A DNA stretch of 58,793 bases. Origin: Bordetella parapertussis (lineage in GTDB: Bacteria; Pseudomonadota; Gammaproteobacteria; Burkholderiales; Burkholderiaceae_C). Positions 51,415-58,784 of the stretch are shown one piece after another; positions within the stretch are counted from its first letter, which is position 1; the number at the start of each line of letters is the position of its first letter. The translations under genes and the position numbers were made by a program. The notes under the pieces are model-generated. The model did no database searches and had not been told where the DNA came from. It was given only the letters and a program-made list of their open reading frames with translations. Location of the stretch: contig CAMDCZ010000008.1 in assembly GCA_945890735.1 (NCBI GenBank), positions 1 to 58,793 on the forward strand, given 5' to 3'.

Positions 51415-51430
51415 CCCCGCAGCAGCGGGG
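51415..51430. terminator. hairpin between convergent metK and alkB
   Basis: CCCCGC at 51415-51420 pairs with GCGGGG at 51425-51430 around AGCA. It lies 9 bases past the metK stop and 12 bases before the alkB stop on the other strand. It lacks a T run, so its terminator role is uncertain. Confidence 0.4.
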
Positions 51431-51441
51431 CAAGTCAGGCG

Positions 51442-52602
51442 CTAGAGGCCATGGGCTTGGCAGAGCGCCTCACGCTGACCCGGCGCAAAGTTGATGCGCG
51501 CTGGGTCGCGTTCCACCGCTTTGAGCAAGCGCGGATTCATCACAGCAAACCACAGTGGCGGCACATAGGCCACCAAAAACATGCCCGCGTATCCGCTGGG
51601 CAGTTGAGGCGCATCGTCAAAATGCCGCAAGGCTTGGTAGCGTCTGGCCGCATGCGCATGGTGATCCGCATGGCGCTGCAAGTGAAACAAAATCCAATTG
51701 GAAAACACGTGGTTGCTGTTCCAGGAATGGCGGGGTTGGCAACGCTCGTAATGGCCATCGGCCTGTTTCAAACGCAACAAACCATAGTGCTCAACATAGT
51801 TGGCGGAGGTGAGTTGGAAATTGGTCCACAGGGCGGTTAAACACACAAAGGGCATCACCGCCCAACCCAGCCACAGCACCAAGCTGGTCCATAACAACGA
51901 GGTGATCAACAGACCTTGGAGGATCTGGTTGTGCAGACTGAACACGCGCAAGCCTGCCGCGGTCAGGCGCTGCGCCTCGAGCCGCCAAGCGCGTTTGGCG
52001 CTGCCAGGCATTTCGCGCAGCACAAAACGCCATATCGATTCACCCATGCGAGAAGAAGCGCAGTCTTCAGGGGTGGCTACTTGGGCATGGTGACCACGGT
52101 TGTGCTCGATCGTGAAGTGACCATAGGCAGAAGGAGCCAGGGCCAGCAAAGCCAACCAGCGCTCAAGGCGGTTGTGTTTATGCCCCAACTCATGCCCCAG
52201 GTTGATGCCAAAACCACCCACCGCGCCCGCGTTGAGCACCATGGCGACTTGCGCCCACCAAGGCAAGTCATGGGTTGCCACAAACCAGGCAGCAAACGCA
52301 AACGCACCCCACAACACGGGCACCAGTGCATAGGTGAGGAATCGATAGAAGCGGTCTGCCTCGAGTTGAGGCACAGCCCACTCAGGCGGGTTGTTGCGTG
52401 CTTCGCCCACCAAAGCATCGGCCAAGGGCACGGCCAGGTAGAGAAAGACCATGGGCCACCACAGCATGCGCGGGTCGCCTTGCCAAAGCATCAGCACAGG
52501 ACCCAAACCTATCAGGGCAGGCACCCCCAAAGAAAACCACCACACCCAGCGCTTGGGATCTTGGTAAACCTCAGGCTGTGGTGTGGCGAGTGTGGGGGGC
52601 AT
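51442..52602 (-). CDS. alkB: alkane 1-monooxygenase AlkB
   Basis: Membrane diiron hydroxylase that puts OH on the end carbon of n-alkanes, using electrons from a rubredoxin. The 386-residue protein has all AlkB boxes: HELGHK (137-142), EHNRGHH (166-172) followed by VATPEDCASSRMGE, NYVEHYGL (268-275) and LQRHADHH (308-315) with RRYQ. About six helices. Differences from Pseudomonas GPo1 AlkB: Leu54 where the chain-length gate Trp55 lies, Ala where the Asp of the GED-NNPP motif stands (GEARNNPP), and Cys for Pro in EDPA. There is no fused or adjacent rubredoxin. It starts 7 bases after the cytochrome c gene and ends convergent with metK. Confidence 0.95.
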   Translation of the reverse strand: MPPTLATPQPEVYQDPKRWVWWFSLGVPALIGLGPVLMLWQGDPRMLWWPMVFLYLAVPLADALVGEARNNPPEWAVPQLEADRFYRFLTYALVPVLWGAFAFAAWFVATHDLPWWAQVAMVLNAGAVGGFGINLGHELGHKHNRLERWLALLALAPSAYGHFTIEHNRGHHAQVATPEDCASSRMGESIWRFVLREMPGSAKRAWRLEAQRLTAAGLRVFSLHNQILQGLLITSLLWTSLVLWLGWAVMPFVCLTALWTNFQLTSANYVEHYGLLRLKQADGHYERCQPRHSWNSNHVFSNWILFHLQRHADHHAHAARRYQALRHFDDAPQLPSGYAGMFLVAYVPPLWFAVMNPRLLKAVERDPARINFAPGQREALCQAHGL

Positions 52603-52609
52603 GCGGGTT

Positions 52610-53188
52610 TCAGTTCAAACCAGAGATGTAGTGTGCCAGGTTTTCAATATCAGCTTCACTCAAGGTACTGGCCACACTGGTCATGTTGCCGGCATCGTTG
52701 GTGCGGGTTTTGGCCTTGAAATCTTTCATGGTCTTGATCACGTAGTCGTAGTTTTGGCCGGCGACTTTGGGAATTTCGTTTTGACCGACAAACTCGCCCA
52801 GGTGGCACATGGCACACAAAGTTTCATCGGCTTTGGCCTTGCCTAATTTGGCTTTGTCTGGATCAGCCTTGAAGCCTTTGCTGGTGAGTTTTTGCTTGGA
52901 GAAATAGTCGGCGATCTCCCGCATATCGTCCTTGGTCAAACCCGCCGTCATGGGGGTCATCAGGTCATTGTGGCGACGACCTTCTTGAAAATCGCGCAAT
53001 TGCAAATAGGTGTAGCGGGCATTTTGGGCGGCCAAGCTGGGGACGCCTGGCATGCTGGCGTTGCCATTCACGCCATGGCAGCCTGCGCAAGCCGCGGCTT
53101 TGGCGGGCATGTCAGCCCAAGACAACCCGGGGGCTGACAAGCAAACCATTAGCCAGACCGCAGAGACAGAAGACAAAAGTTTTTTCAT
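52610..53188 (-). CDS. periplasmic diheme cytochrome c
   Basis: 192-residue exported cytochrome, signal peptide ending near LSWAD, with heme sites CAGCH (34-38) and CAMCH (125-129). The two halves resemble cytochrome c4/c553 (NDLMTPMTAGL, GNMTSVASTL supply likely Met ligands). Between the PQQ dehydrogenase and alkB, it is the natural electron acceptor candidate for the quinoprotein, which has no heme domain of its own. The ATG at 53188 gives a clean signal; longer frame to 53242 crosses the terminator. Confidence 0.92.
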   Translation of the reverse strand: MKKLLSSVSAVWLMVCLSAPGLSWADMPAKAAACAGCHGVNGNASMPGVPSLAAQNARYTYLQLRDFQEGRRHNDLMTPMTAGLTKDDMREIADYFSKQKLTSKGFKADPDKAKLGKAKADETLCAMCHLGEFVGQNEIPKVAGQNYDYVIKTMKDFKAKTRTNDAGNMTSVASTLSEADIENLAHYISGLN

Positions 53189-53210
53189 AGCGACACAGTA
53201 AAGAAACATG

Positions 53211-53248
53211 AAAAAAGGCCTGGGGGCACTCACGCACCCCACAGGCCT
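53211..53248 (-). terminator. rho-independent terminator after the PQQ dehydrogenase
   Basis: On the minus strand AGGCCTGTGGGG (53248-53237) pairs with the CCCC..CAGGCCT arm (53226-53216) and leads into six T (53216-53211). It lies 25 bases after the dehydrogenase stop and 23 bases before the cytochrome start. It would set dehydrogenase mRNA well above cytochrome-alkB mRNA if both start at the same promoter. Confidence 0.85.
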
Positions 53249-53272
53249 CGGACAGCTTGACGTTCAGTCAGC

Positions 53273-54964
53273 TCAGGGGAGTGCGAACACCACCACAGAG
53301 TTGCCACGTTTGGCATCGATCTGGTTGTTACCACCAGAGGCCACAGCGATGTATTGCTTGCCGCCCACAGAGTAGGACACAGCAGGTGCATTCACACCAG
53401 CGCCGGTTTGGTATTCCCACAGTTTCTTGCCGTTTCTGGCATCGAATGCGCGGAACAAACCATTGGCTTCACCGTTGAACACCAAGTTGCCTGCGGTTGC
53501 CAGCACGCCACCGATCAGGGGTTCGTCGGTTTCAAATTTCCATGCCACTTTGCCGGTGTCGATGTTGACAGCTGACAAACGACCGGATTGCTTTTCGCTG
53601 GGGATGGTTTTGAAAGCACCGCCCAACCACAGCTTGCCACCGGGGTACTTGGAGGCTTCGACGTGGTAAGTCATGGGTTGCAGCAAGTTGGCTGCATAAG
53701 CCATGCGGGTTTCTGGGTTGAAAGCCATGGGGCTCCACTCCACACCACCGTTGGCACCCAACATCATCTTGGCGCCTTCTTTGGTGGGCAATGTCCACAA
53801 ACCGTCTTGGGGAACCATGGCTTCAGAGAAGCGGATCAAGTCGCCAGTGGCGCGGTCATGCACATAGACATGGCCGGTTTTGCCAGCGTGGATAGCCACT
53901 TTGGTCATCTTGCCATTTTTGCCCTTGGCTTCTGTCAGGATGACAGGTGACACGGCATCCAAGTCCCACACGTCATGGGCGATGTACTGGTGGTGCCATT
54001 TGTACTTGCCGGTGTTCAAGTCCACAGCAACCATGGAGTCGGTGTAGAGGTTGTCACCAGGACGCTCAGCGCCGTACAAGTCAGGCGAGGGGTTGCCCAC
54101 CACGAAGAACACGGTGTTGGTCTCGAGGTCAACGGCTGGTGCCATCCATACGCCACCACCAAGGGTTTTGTAGAAATCGCCGCCTTGCTTGGCCAATTGC
54201 TCTTTTTCTGCCTTGATGTCGCGCAACATGTTGCGGCCAGTCGAGTCGTTCACAGCCCACACACCTTCATGGCCTTTTTCAGGGATGGTGTGGAAAGTCC
54301 ATTGCAACTTACCGTCTTTGGCATCAAAGGATTTCACGAAGCCGCGGATACCGTATTCGCCGCCGTTCGTACCAATCAAGATACGGCCGTTGACGGCCAC
54401 AGGTGCCATGGTTTCTGAGTAACCCAGTTCAGGGTCAGCGATTTGGGTTTCCCAAGCCAACTTACCGGTCTTGGCATCCAATGCCACCAATTTGGCATCC
54501 AAAGTGCCCATGAAAACATGGCCGCCAGAAATGGCCACACCACGGTTGTTAGGACCGCAGCAGTAAGTGGTGACTGGACCCATTTTGTGTTTGTAGTGCC
54601 AGAACTGCTTGCCAGTGACCGCATCGATGGCGTACACATGGTTGTAAGAAGTTGTCAGGTACATGACGCCATCAACCACGATCGGCGCGGTTTGCATCGA
54701 CTCCAGCACTTCCGTTTGGAAGGTGAAGGCGGGACGCAATTTGCTCACGTTGTCAGTGTTGATTTGCTTGTTCTGGTTGTAACGGGTTTGTGAATAGCTG
54801 CCGTTGGTATGCAGGTTGTTCACCACGTCTTTGTCAGCAGCGCTCAATTGCGCTTGCCCAACAGAAATGTTTTTAACGACCTGCGCTTGGGCCACACTTC
54901 CCACCAAAACACCGACCGTCAAGCAGGCGATGGTTTTGGAAATTGACATTCCAATCTTTTGCAT
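53273..54964 (-). CDS. PQQ-dependent alcohol dehydrogenase, candidate lanthanide type
   Basis: Secreted quinoprotein of 563 residues, methanol/ethanol dehydrogenase family, eight-bladed propeller. A signal peptide ends near VAQA (residue about 27). The adjacent-Cys disulfide is Cys135-Cys136 (TTYCCGPNNRG); metal ligands match Glu in GGEYGIRGF (about 203) and Asn in GNPSPDL (291); the catalytic base is Asp334 in HDVWDLDAV. Asp336, two residues on, is the position that is Asp in lanthanide enzymes (XoxF, ExaF, PedH) and Ala/Ser/Thr in calcium enzymes. No C-terminal heme domain, so it is a type I soluble enzyme. No xoxJ or xoxG is present and the substrate is not proven. GGAG precedes ATG 54964. 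Confidence 0.93.
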   Translation of the reverse strand: MQKIGMSISKTIACLTVGVLVGSVAQAQVVKNISVGQAQLSAADKDVVNNLHTNGSYSQTRYNQNKQINTDNVSKLRPAFTFQTEVLESMQTAPIVVDGVMYLTTSYNHVYAIDAVTGKQFWHYKHKMGPVTTYCCGPNNRGVAISGGHVFMGTLDAKLVALDAKTGKLAWETQIADPELGYSETMAPVAVNGRILIGTNGGEYGIRGFVKSFDAKDGKLQWTFHTIPEKGHEGVWAVNDSTGRNMLRDIKAEKEQLAKQGGDFYKTLGGGVWMAPAVDLETNTVFFVVGNPSPDLYGAERPGDNLYTDSMVAVDLNTGKYKWHHQYIAHDVWDLDAVSPVILTEAKGKNGKMTKVAIHAGKTGHVYVHDRATGDLIRFSEAMVPQDGLWTLPTKEGAKMMLGANGGVEWSPMAFNPETRMAYAANLLQPMTYHVEASKYPGGKLWLGGAFKTIPSEKQSGRLSAVNIDTGKVAWKFETDEPLIGGVLATAGNLVFNGEANGLFRAFDARNGKKLWEYQTGAGVNAPAVSYSVGGKQYIAVASGGNNQIDAKRGNSVVVFALP

Positions 54965-55230
54965 GTTTGCTCCTTCAGCCTTGCGGCCATTGTTTGAAAA
55001 ACCAGGTATGTCATCGATTCAACCAAGGTTGCCGTGGATGACATCTCCAGAAGTCTGGGAATTTTTCTTAAGGTAACCTTGTGCTGTTGCAACACGAATC
55101 TGCCTTAAGGGAAAATTTCCCATGGCGCATCTTAACCATCCCATGTGGATAAGACCTCCATGGAAACCTCAGTCAAGGGAAATCCCTTAAGACCTCAACA
55201 GCCTAAGCACACACATTTCAGAGCCCAACC
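54965..55230. promoter_or_regulatory. divergent control region with three copies of a CTTAAGG-GGGAAA/TTTCCC motif
   Basis: This 266-base region separates the PQQ dehydrogenase from the ankyrin gene. It holds three related sites: 55057-55073 (GGGAATTTTTCTTAAGG), 55103-55121 (CCTTAAGGGAAAATTTCCC) and 55175-55191 (AAGGGAAATCCCTTAAG). Aligned in one direction they share CTTAAG, then G/A-rich, then TTCCC. A further inverted pair, ATGTCATC 55008-55015 and GATGACAT 55037-55044, lies nearer the dehydrogenase. These look like regulator binding sites; no regulator is in the window, and clear -10/-35 boxes were not found. Confidence 0.65.
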
Positions 55231-55899
55231 ATGACGTTAACCCTGACCACTTTCCCCCGATTGCTTACTATTTGTTTCGCTTTGTCCCTGGGCGCACATG
55301 CCAGCGCATGGTCCCAAACCGACCCGAACCTGACGGTCAACGCTCAACTGTTGGTTGCAGCCCGTCAAGGTGATGCAGAAGCTGTGAAAAAAAGCCTCGA
55401 CCGCGGGGCCATGCCCAATTCACGCAACCGCCTGGGAAAAACCACCTTGTTTTTGGCCATTGAAAAAAACCGGATGGACATCGTCCAAACCATGGTGAAT
55501 GCCGGTGCCGATGTGAATTTGCCCTCGCTTGAGAAGGTCACACCTCTGATTGCAGCGGCTTATTCGGGCAATGCGGAGATCGTGAAGCTGCTGATCGACA
55601 AGGGCGCCAAACTCGAAGAGGTTGACCGGTTACGCAAATCTGCCCTGGTGTATGCAGCCGGCATGGGCCACACATTGGCCGTCGAGCATCTGCTCGCCGC
55701 AGGCGCCCGGGTCGATGCCGCCTATGTCGATGGCCTCACACCCTTGATGTGGGCCGCAGGCCAAGGCCATGCCGAAGCGGTCAAATTGTTGCTGGCCAAA
55801 GGGGCGGACAAATCCCTGAAGGACGAACGCGGCTTGACCGCTTTGGACATGGCCAAACAAGCCGCTCACACCGCGGTGGTGCCATTACTGCAAAACTGA
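55231..55899 (+). CDS. exported ankyrin-repeat protein
   Basis: 222-residue protein with a Sec signal (residues about 1-28, ending SAWSQ) and five ankyrin repeats from about residue 38 to the C-terminus, with the typical helix-turn starts such as KTTLFLAIEKNRMDIVQTM, VTPLIAAAYSGNAEIVKLL and LTPLMWAAGQGHAEAVKLL. It probably acts in the periplasm by binding a protein. It diverges from the quinoprotein gene across the repeated-motif region, so they may be co-regulated. Periplasmic ankyrin proteins next to oxidoreductases are known (for example AnkB with catalase), but a partner here is only inferred. Confidence 0.88.
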   Translation: MTLTLTTFPRLLTICFALSLGAHASAWSQTDPNLTVNAQLLVAARQGDAEAVKKSLDRGAMPNSRNRLGKTTLFLAIEKNRMDIVQTMVNAGADVNLPSLEKVTPLIAAAYSGNAEIVKLLIDKGAKLEEVDRLRKSALVYAAGMGHTLAVEHLLAAGARVDAAYVDGLTPLMWAAGQGHAEAVKLLLAKGADKSLKDERGLTALDMAKQAAHTAVVPLLQN

Positions 55900-55901
55900 G
55901 C

Positions 55902-56450
55902 TCACTGGTTGGGCTCATTGAAGCAGCTTTTTTCGACCTCGTCGTACATGGCTGCTCGCTGGGTATCGCTGTGGTAGATCAACCAAATTTGATCGGCAAT
56001 GGCACGGGTGATGGCTTTGAACTCCAGATCGCAGTGGTGTTTGAGCTGGTCTTTGAAAGTCGGCTGTGAAAGCTGCCAATCGTTTTCTCGCAAGATAAAG
56101 GCGTAATGCACCAATTCGTGGCCTACCCCCCAGGTGACCATCTCTTTGGTGTAGTGCTCAATCGTGCGGGGCGCGATGCTGATTTGCATGCCGTATTCTG
56201 GAAATTCCTGGGTGGGGTATTGAAACCCCATGCGGGCAAATGTCGGCACATGCCAATCCAAAACCAATTTGGGGGGTGGTAAATCAGCTGGCGCCTGGGT
56301 GGTTTTTTTCACAAATGCCCACAAACGGTTGATCACATCGAAGTCGATTTCAGGCGGCGTGTATTCGATGGAATCGATTTCCCGCGCAGCTGCCCCCTGG
56401 CACAAGAGGACACACAGACCGAATGAAATGAAGCAGCGTTTGAAAAACAT
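55902..56450 (-). CDS. exported HExxH-motif protein, unknown function
   Basis: I do not recognise a named family. The 182-residue protein has a signal peptide (about 1-22, ending GAAA) and a zinc-metallopeptidase-like motif HELVH at 111-115 within WGVGHELVHYAFILREN, plus HHCDLEFKAI downstream, where a third metal ligand could lie. It ends 2 bases from the ankyrin stop, convergent with it. A periplasmic peptidase or a catalytically dead relative are both possible. Confidence 0.7.
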   Translation of the reverse strand: MFFKRCFISFGLCVLLCQGAAAREIDSIEYTPPEIDFDVINRLWAFVKKTTQAPADLPPPKLVLDWHVPTFARMGFQYPTQEFPEYGMQISIAPRTIEHYTKEMVTWGVGHELVHYAFILRENDWQLSQPTFKDQLKHHCDLEFKAITRAIADQIWLIYHSDTQRAAMYDEVEKSCFNEPNQ

Positions 56451-56615
56451 ATTGGGGTTTCAGTGCATTGCATTGCATCATAAGCTTGCATTGGCCTGGG
56501 CATGACAGCCGGACCCGCACACAGTGGGACAGCCCGGCTGAACGGTTTGAGCTGTTTGGTATTCATTTTCTCTCGCCCGGCAACATAAAAATCGTCCAAT
56601 GCGCCGCTTGATGGT

Positions 56616-56643
56616 CTTGAAAAAGCAAGGTTTGCCCGTATCA
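56616..56643 (+). promoter_or_regulatory. sigma-32-like heat-shock promoter of groESL
   Basis: CTTGAAA at 56616-56622 matches the RpoH -35. CCCGTATCA at 56635-56643, 12 bases later, resembles the C-rich RpoH -10 (CCCCATNT). The predicted start would fall within the CIRCE element, giving both positive and negative control. Confidence 0.6.
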
Positions 56644-56670
56644 TTAGCAGTCGAGGGTGGCGAGTGCTAA
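56644..56670 (+). promoter_or_regulatory. CIRCE operator for HrcA
   Basis: TTAGCAGTC at 56644-56652, a 9-base spacer and GAGTGCTAA at 56662-56670 form the HrcA operator. The left arm has one mismatch (G for C at position 7); the right arm is perfect. It lies 73 bases before groES. Confidence 0.92.
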
Positions 56671-56742
56671 CAGCATGGCCACTCCGTGACTGACCATGCA
56701 CACCCGTGCATACATTGATTAATGATCCCTTTAGGAGAAACC

Positions 56743-57033
56743 ATGAAACTTCGTCCTTTGCACGATCGCGTGATCGTCAAACGCATCGAAAGCGAAACCA
56801 AAACCGCATCTGGCATCGTCATCCCTGACAACGCTGCCGAAAAACCCGATCAAGGCGAAATCTTGGCTGTCGGCCCAGGCAAAGCCAACGACAAGGGTGA
56901 CATCAAGCCTTTGGGCGTGAAAGTGGGCGACCGCGTGTTGTTTGGCAAGTACAGCGGCCAAACCGTCAAAGTCGATGGCGACGAACTGTTGGTCATGAAA
57001 GAAGAAGACCTGTTCGCTGTTGTCGAGAAATAA
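56743..57033 (+). CDS. groES: co-chaperonin GroES
   Basis: Heptameric lid of the GroEL chaperonin, 96 residues. MKLRPLHDRVIVKRIESETK opens the protein, followed by the mobile loop (TASGIVIPDNAAEKPD) and GDRVLFGKYSGQ. AGGAG precedes ATG 56743. It is the first gene of the groESL operon. Confidence 0.98.
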   Translation: MKLRPLHDRVIVKRIESETKTASGIVIPDNAAEKPDQGEILAVGPGKANDKGDIKPLGVKVGDRVLFGKYSGQTVKVDGDELLVMKEEDLFAVVEK

Positions 57034-57128
57034 AGAGACGGCGCCTATCAGCGCCTGTCCAGCAAACCCTGGTGGTTTGACATCACTCACAACACGTTTT
57101 ATTTCATTGAATTTTCTGGAGTCCTAAC

Positions 57129-58784
57129 ATGGCAGCAAAAGACGTAATCTTCGGCGGAGAAGCCCGCGCACGCATGGTTGAAGGCGTGAACATTTTGGCC
57201 AACGCGGTCAAAGTAACTTTAGGCCCCAAAGGCCGCAACGTGGTGCTCGAGCGCTCCTTCGGCGCCCCCACCGTGACCAAGGACGGTGTGTCCGTGGCCA
57301 AAGAAATCGAACTCAAAGACAAACTGCAAAACATGGGTGCGCAGATGGTCAAGGAAGTGGCTTCCAAAACCTCTGACAACGCAGGCGACGGCACCACCAC
57401 CGCCACCGTGTTGGCCCAAGCCATCGTGCATGAAGGCATGAAATATGTGGCCGCCGGCATGAACCCCATGGACTTGAAGCGCGGCATCGACAAGGCAGTG
57501 ACTGCCCTGATCGCCGAGCTGCAAAAAGCTTCCAAAGCCACCACCACCAGCAAAGAGATCGCCCAAGTCGGTTCGATCTCTGCCAACTCTGACACCAGCA
57601 TTGGCGAGATCATCGCCAACGCCATGGACAAAGTCGGCAAAGAAGGCGTGATCACCGTGGAAGACGGCAAGTCACTGCAAAACGAACTCGACGTGGTCGA
57701 AGGCATGCAGTTTGACCGTGGCTACCTGTCACCCTACTTCATCAACAACCCTGACAAACAAGTCGCGTTGTTGGACAACCCCTTCGTGCTGCTGTTCGAC
57801 AAAAAAATCAGCAACATCCGCGAACTGCTCCCCACCCTGGAAGCCGTGGCCAAAGCCGGTCGCCCGTTGTTGATCATTGCCGAAGAAGTCGACGGCGAAG
57901 CCCTGGCCACTTTGGTGGTCAACACCATCCGTGGCATCTTGAAAGTGGTTGCCGTCAAAGCCCCTGGCTTTGGTGACCGCCGCAAAGCCATGTTGGAAGA
58001 CATCGCCATCCTGACCGGCGGCAAAGTCATCGCTGAAGAAATTGGCCTGACCTTGGAAAAAGTCACTTTGGCCGATCTGGGTTCTGCCAAGCGCATCGAA
58101 GTGGGCAAAGAAAACACCACCATCATTGATGGCGCTGGTGCTGCTGCTGACATCGAAGCACGTGTCAAGCAAATCCGTATCCAAATCGAAGAAGCCACCT
58201 CTGACTACGACCGCGAAAAACTGCAAGAGCGCGTGGCCAAATTGGCTGGCGGTGTTGCCGTGATCAAGGTGGGCGCTGCCACCGAAGTCGAAATGAAGGA
58301 AAAGAAAGCCCGCGTGGAAGATGCATTGCACGCTACCCGCGCGGCCGTCGAAGAAGGCATCGTGGCTGGCGGTGGTGTGGCCCTGCTGCGTGCACGTCAA
58401 GCGGCTGGCACCATCAAAGGTGACAACCCCGACCAAGACGCTGGCATCAAGCTGGTGTTGAAAGCGGTCGAGTCTCCCCTGCGCGAAATCGTCTACAACG
58501 CCGGTGGCGAACCTTCAGTGGTTGTCAATGCTGTGTTGGCTGGCAAAGGCAACTATGGTTTTAACGCCGCCAACGACACCTATGGCGACATGATCGAAAT
58601 GGGTATCTTGGACCCCACCAAAGTGACACGCACTGCGTTGCAAAACGCAGCTTCTGTGGCCAGCTTGATGTTGACCACCGAAGCCATGATCGCTGAAGCA
58701 CCTAAAGACGATGCAGGCCCTATGGGCGGCATGGGTGGTGGTGACATGGGTGGCATGGGCGGCATGGGTGGCATGGGCATGTAA
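57129..58784 (+). CDS. groEL: chaperonin GroEL (60 kDa)
   Basis: ATP-driven folding chamber, 551 residues. Motifs include GPKGRNVVLERSFGAPTVTKDG, the nucleotide loop NAGDGTTTATVLAQAI with its catalytic Asp, and GDRRKAMLEDIAILTGG. The C-terminus has the GGM repeat tail ending MGGMGM. It lies 95 bases after groES; a small hairpin (GGCGC/GCGCC, 57040-57055) is in between, without a T run. The gene ends 9 bases before the window does. Confidence 0.98.
   Translation: MAAKDVIFGGEARARMVEGVNILANAVKVTLGPKGRNVVLERSFGAPTVTKDGVSVAKEIELKDKLQNMGAQMVKEVASKTSDNAGDGTTTATVLAQAIVHEGMKYVAAGMNPMDLKRGIDKAVTALIAELQKASKATTTSKEIAQVGSISANSDTSIGEIIANAMDKVGKEGVITVEDGKSLQNELDVVEGMQFDRGYLSPYFINNPDKQVALLDNPFVLLFDKKISNIRELLPTLEAVAKAGRPLLIIAEEVDGEALATLVVNTIRGILKVVAVKAPGFGDRRKAMLEDIAILTGGKVIAEEIGLTLEKVTLADLGSAKRIEVGKENTTIIDGAGAAADIEARVKQIRIQIEEATSDYDREKLQERVAKLAGGVAVIKVGAATEVEMKEKKARVEDALHATRAAVEEGIVAGGGVALLRARQAAGTIKGDNPDQDAGIKLVLKAVESPLREIVYNAGGEPSVVVNAVLAGKGNYGFNAANDTYGDMIEMGILDPTKVTRTALQNAASVASLMLTTEAMIAEAPKDDAGPMGGMGGGDMGGMGGMGGMGM

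Noticed and set aside
53273..54964. Calling the quinoprotein XoxF/methanol dehydrogenase
   Set aside because: No xoxG or xoxJ neighbours, and the sequence around the active site (HDVWDLDAV) differs from XoxF (WDYD with following Gly). Alkanol use is equally plausible, so only the family name is given.
55057..55191. CRISPR-like repeats
   Set aside because: The three copies are unequal, unevenly spaced (about 47 and 71 bases), in mixed orientation and inside a promoter region; no spacers or cas genes.
57040..57055. Terminator between groES and groEL
   Set aside because: GGCGC/GCGCC hairpin has a short stem and no T run; groEL must be transcribed from the same promoter, so at most it is an mRNA processing or attenuation element.
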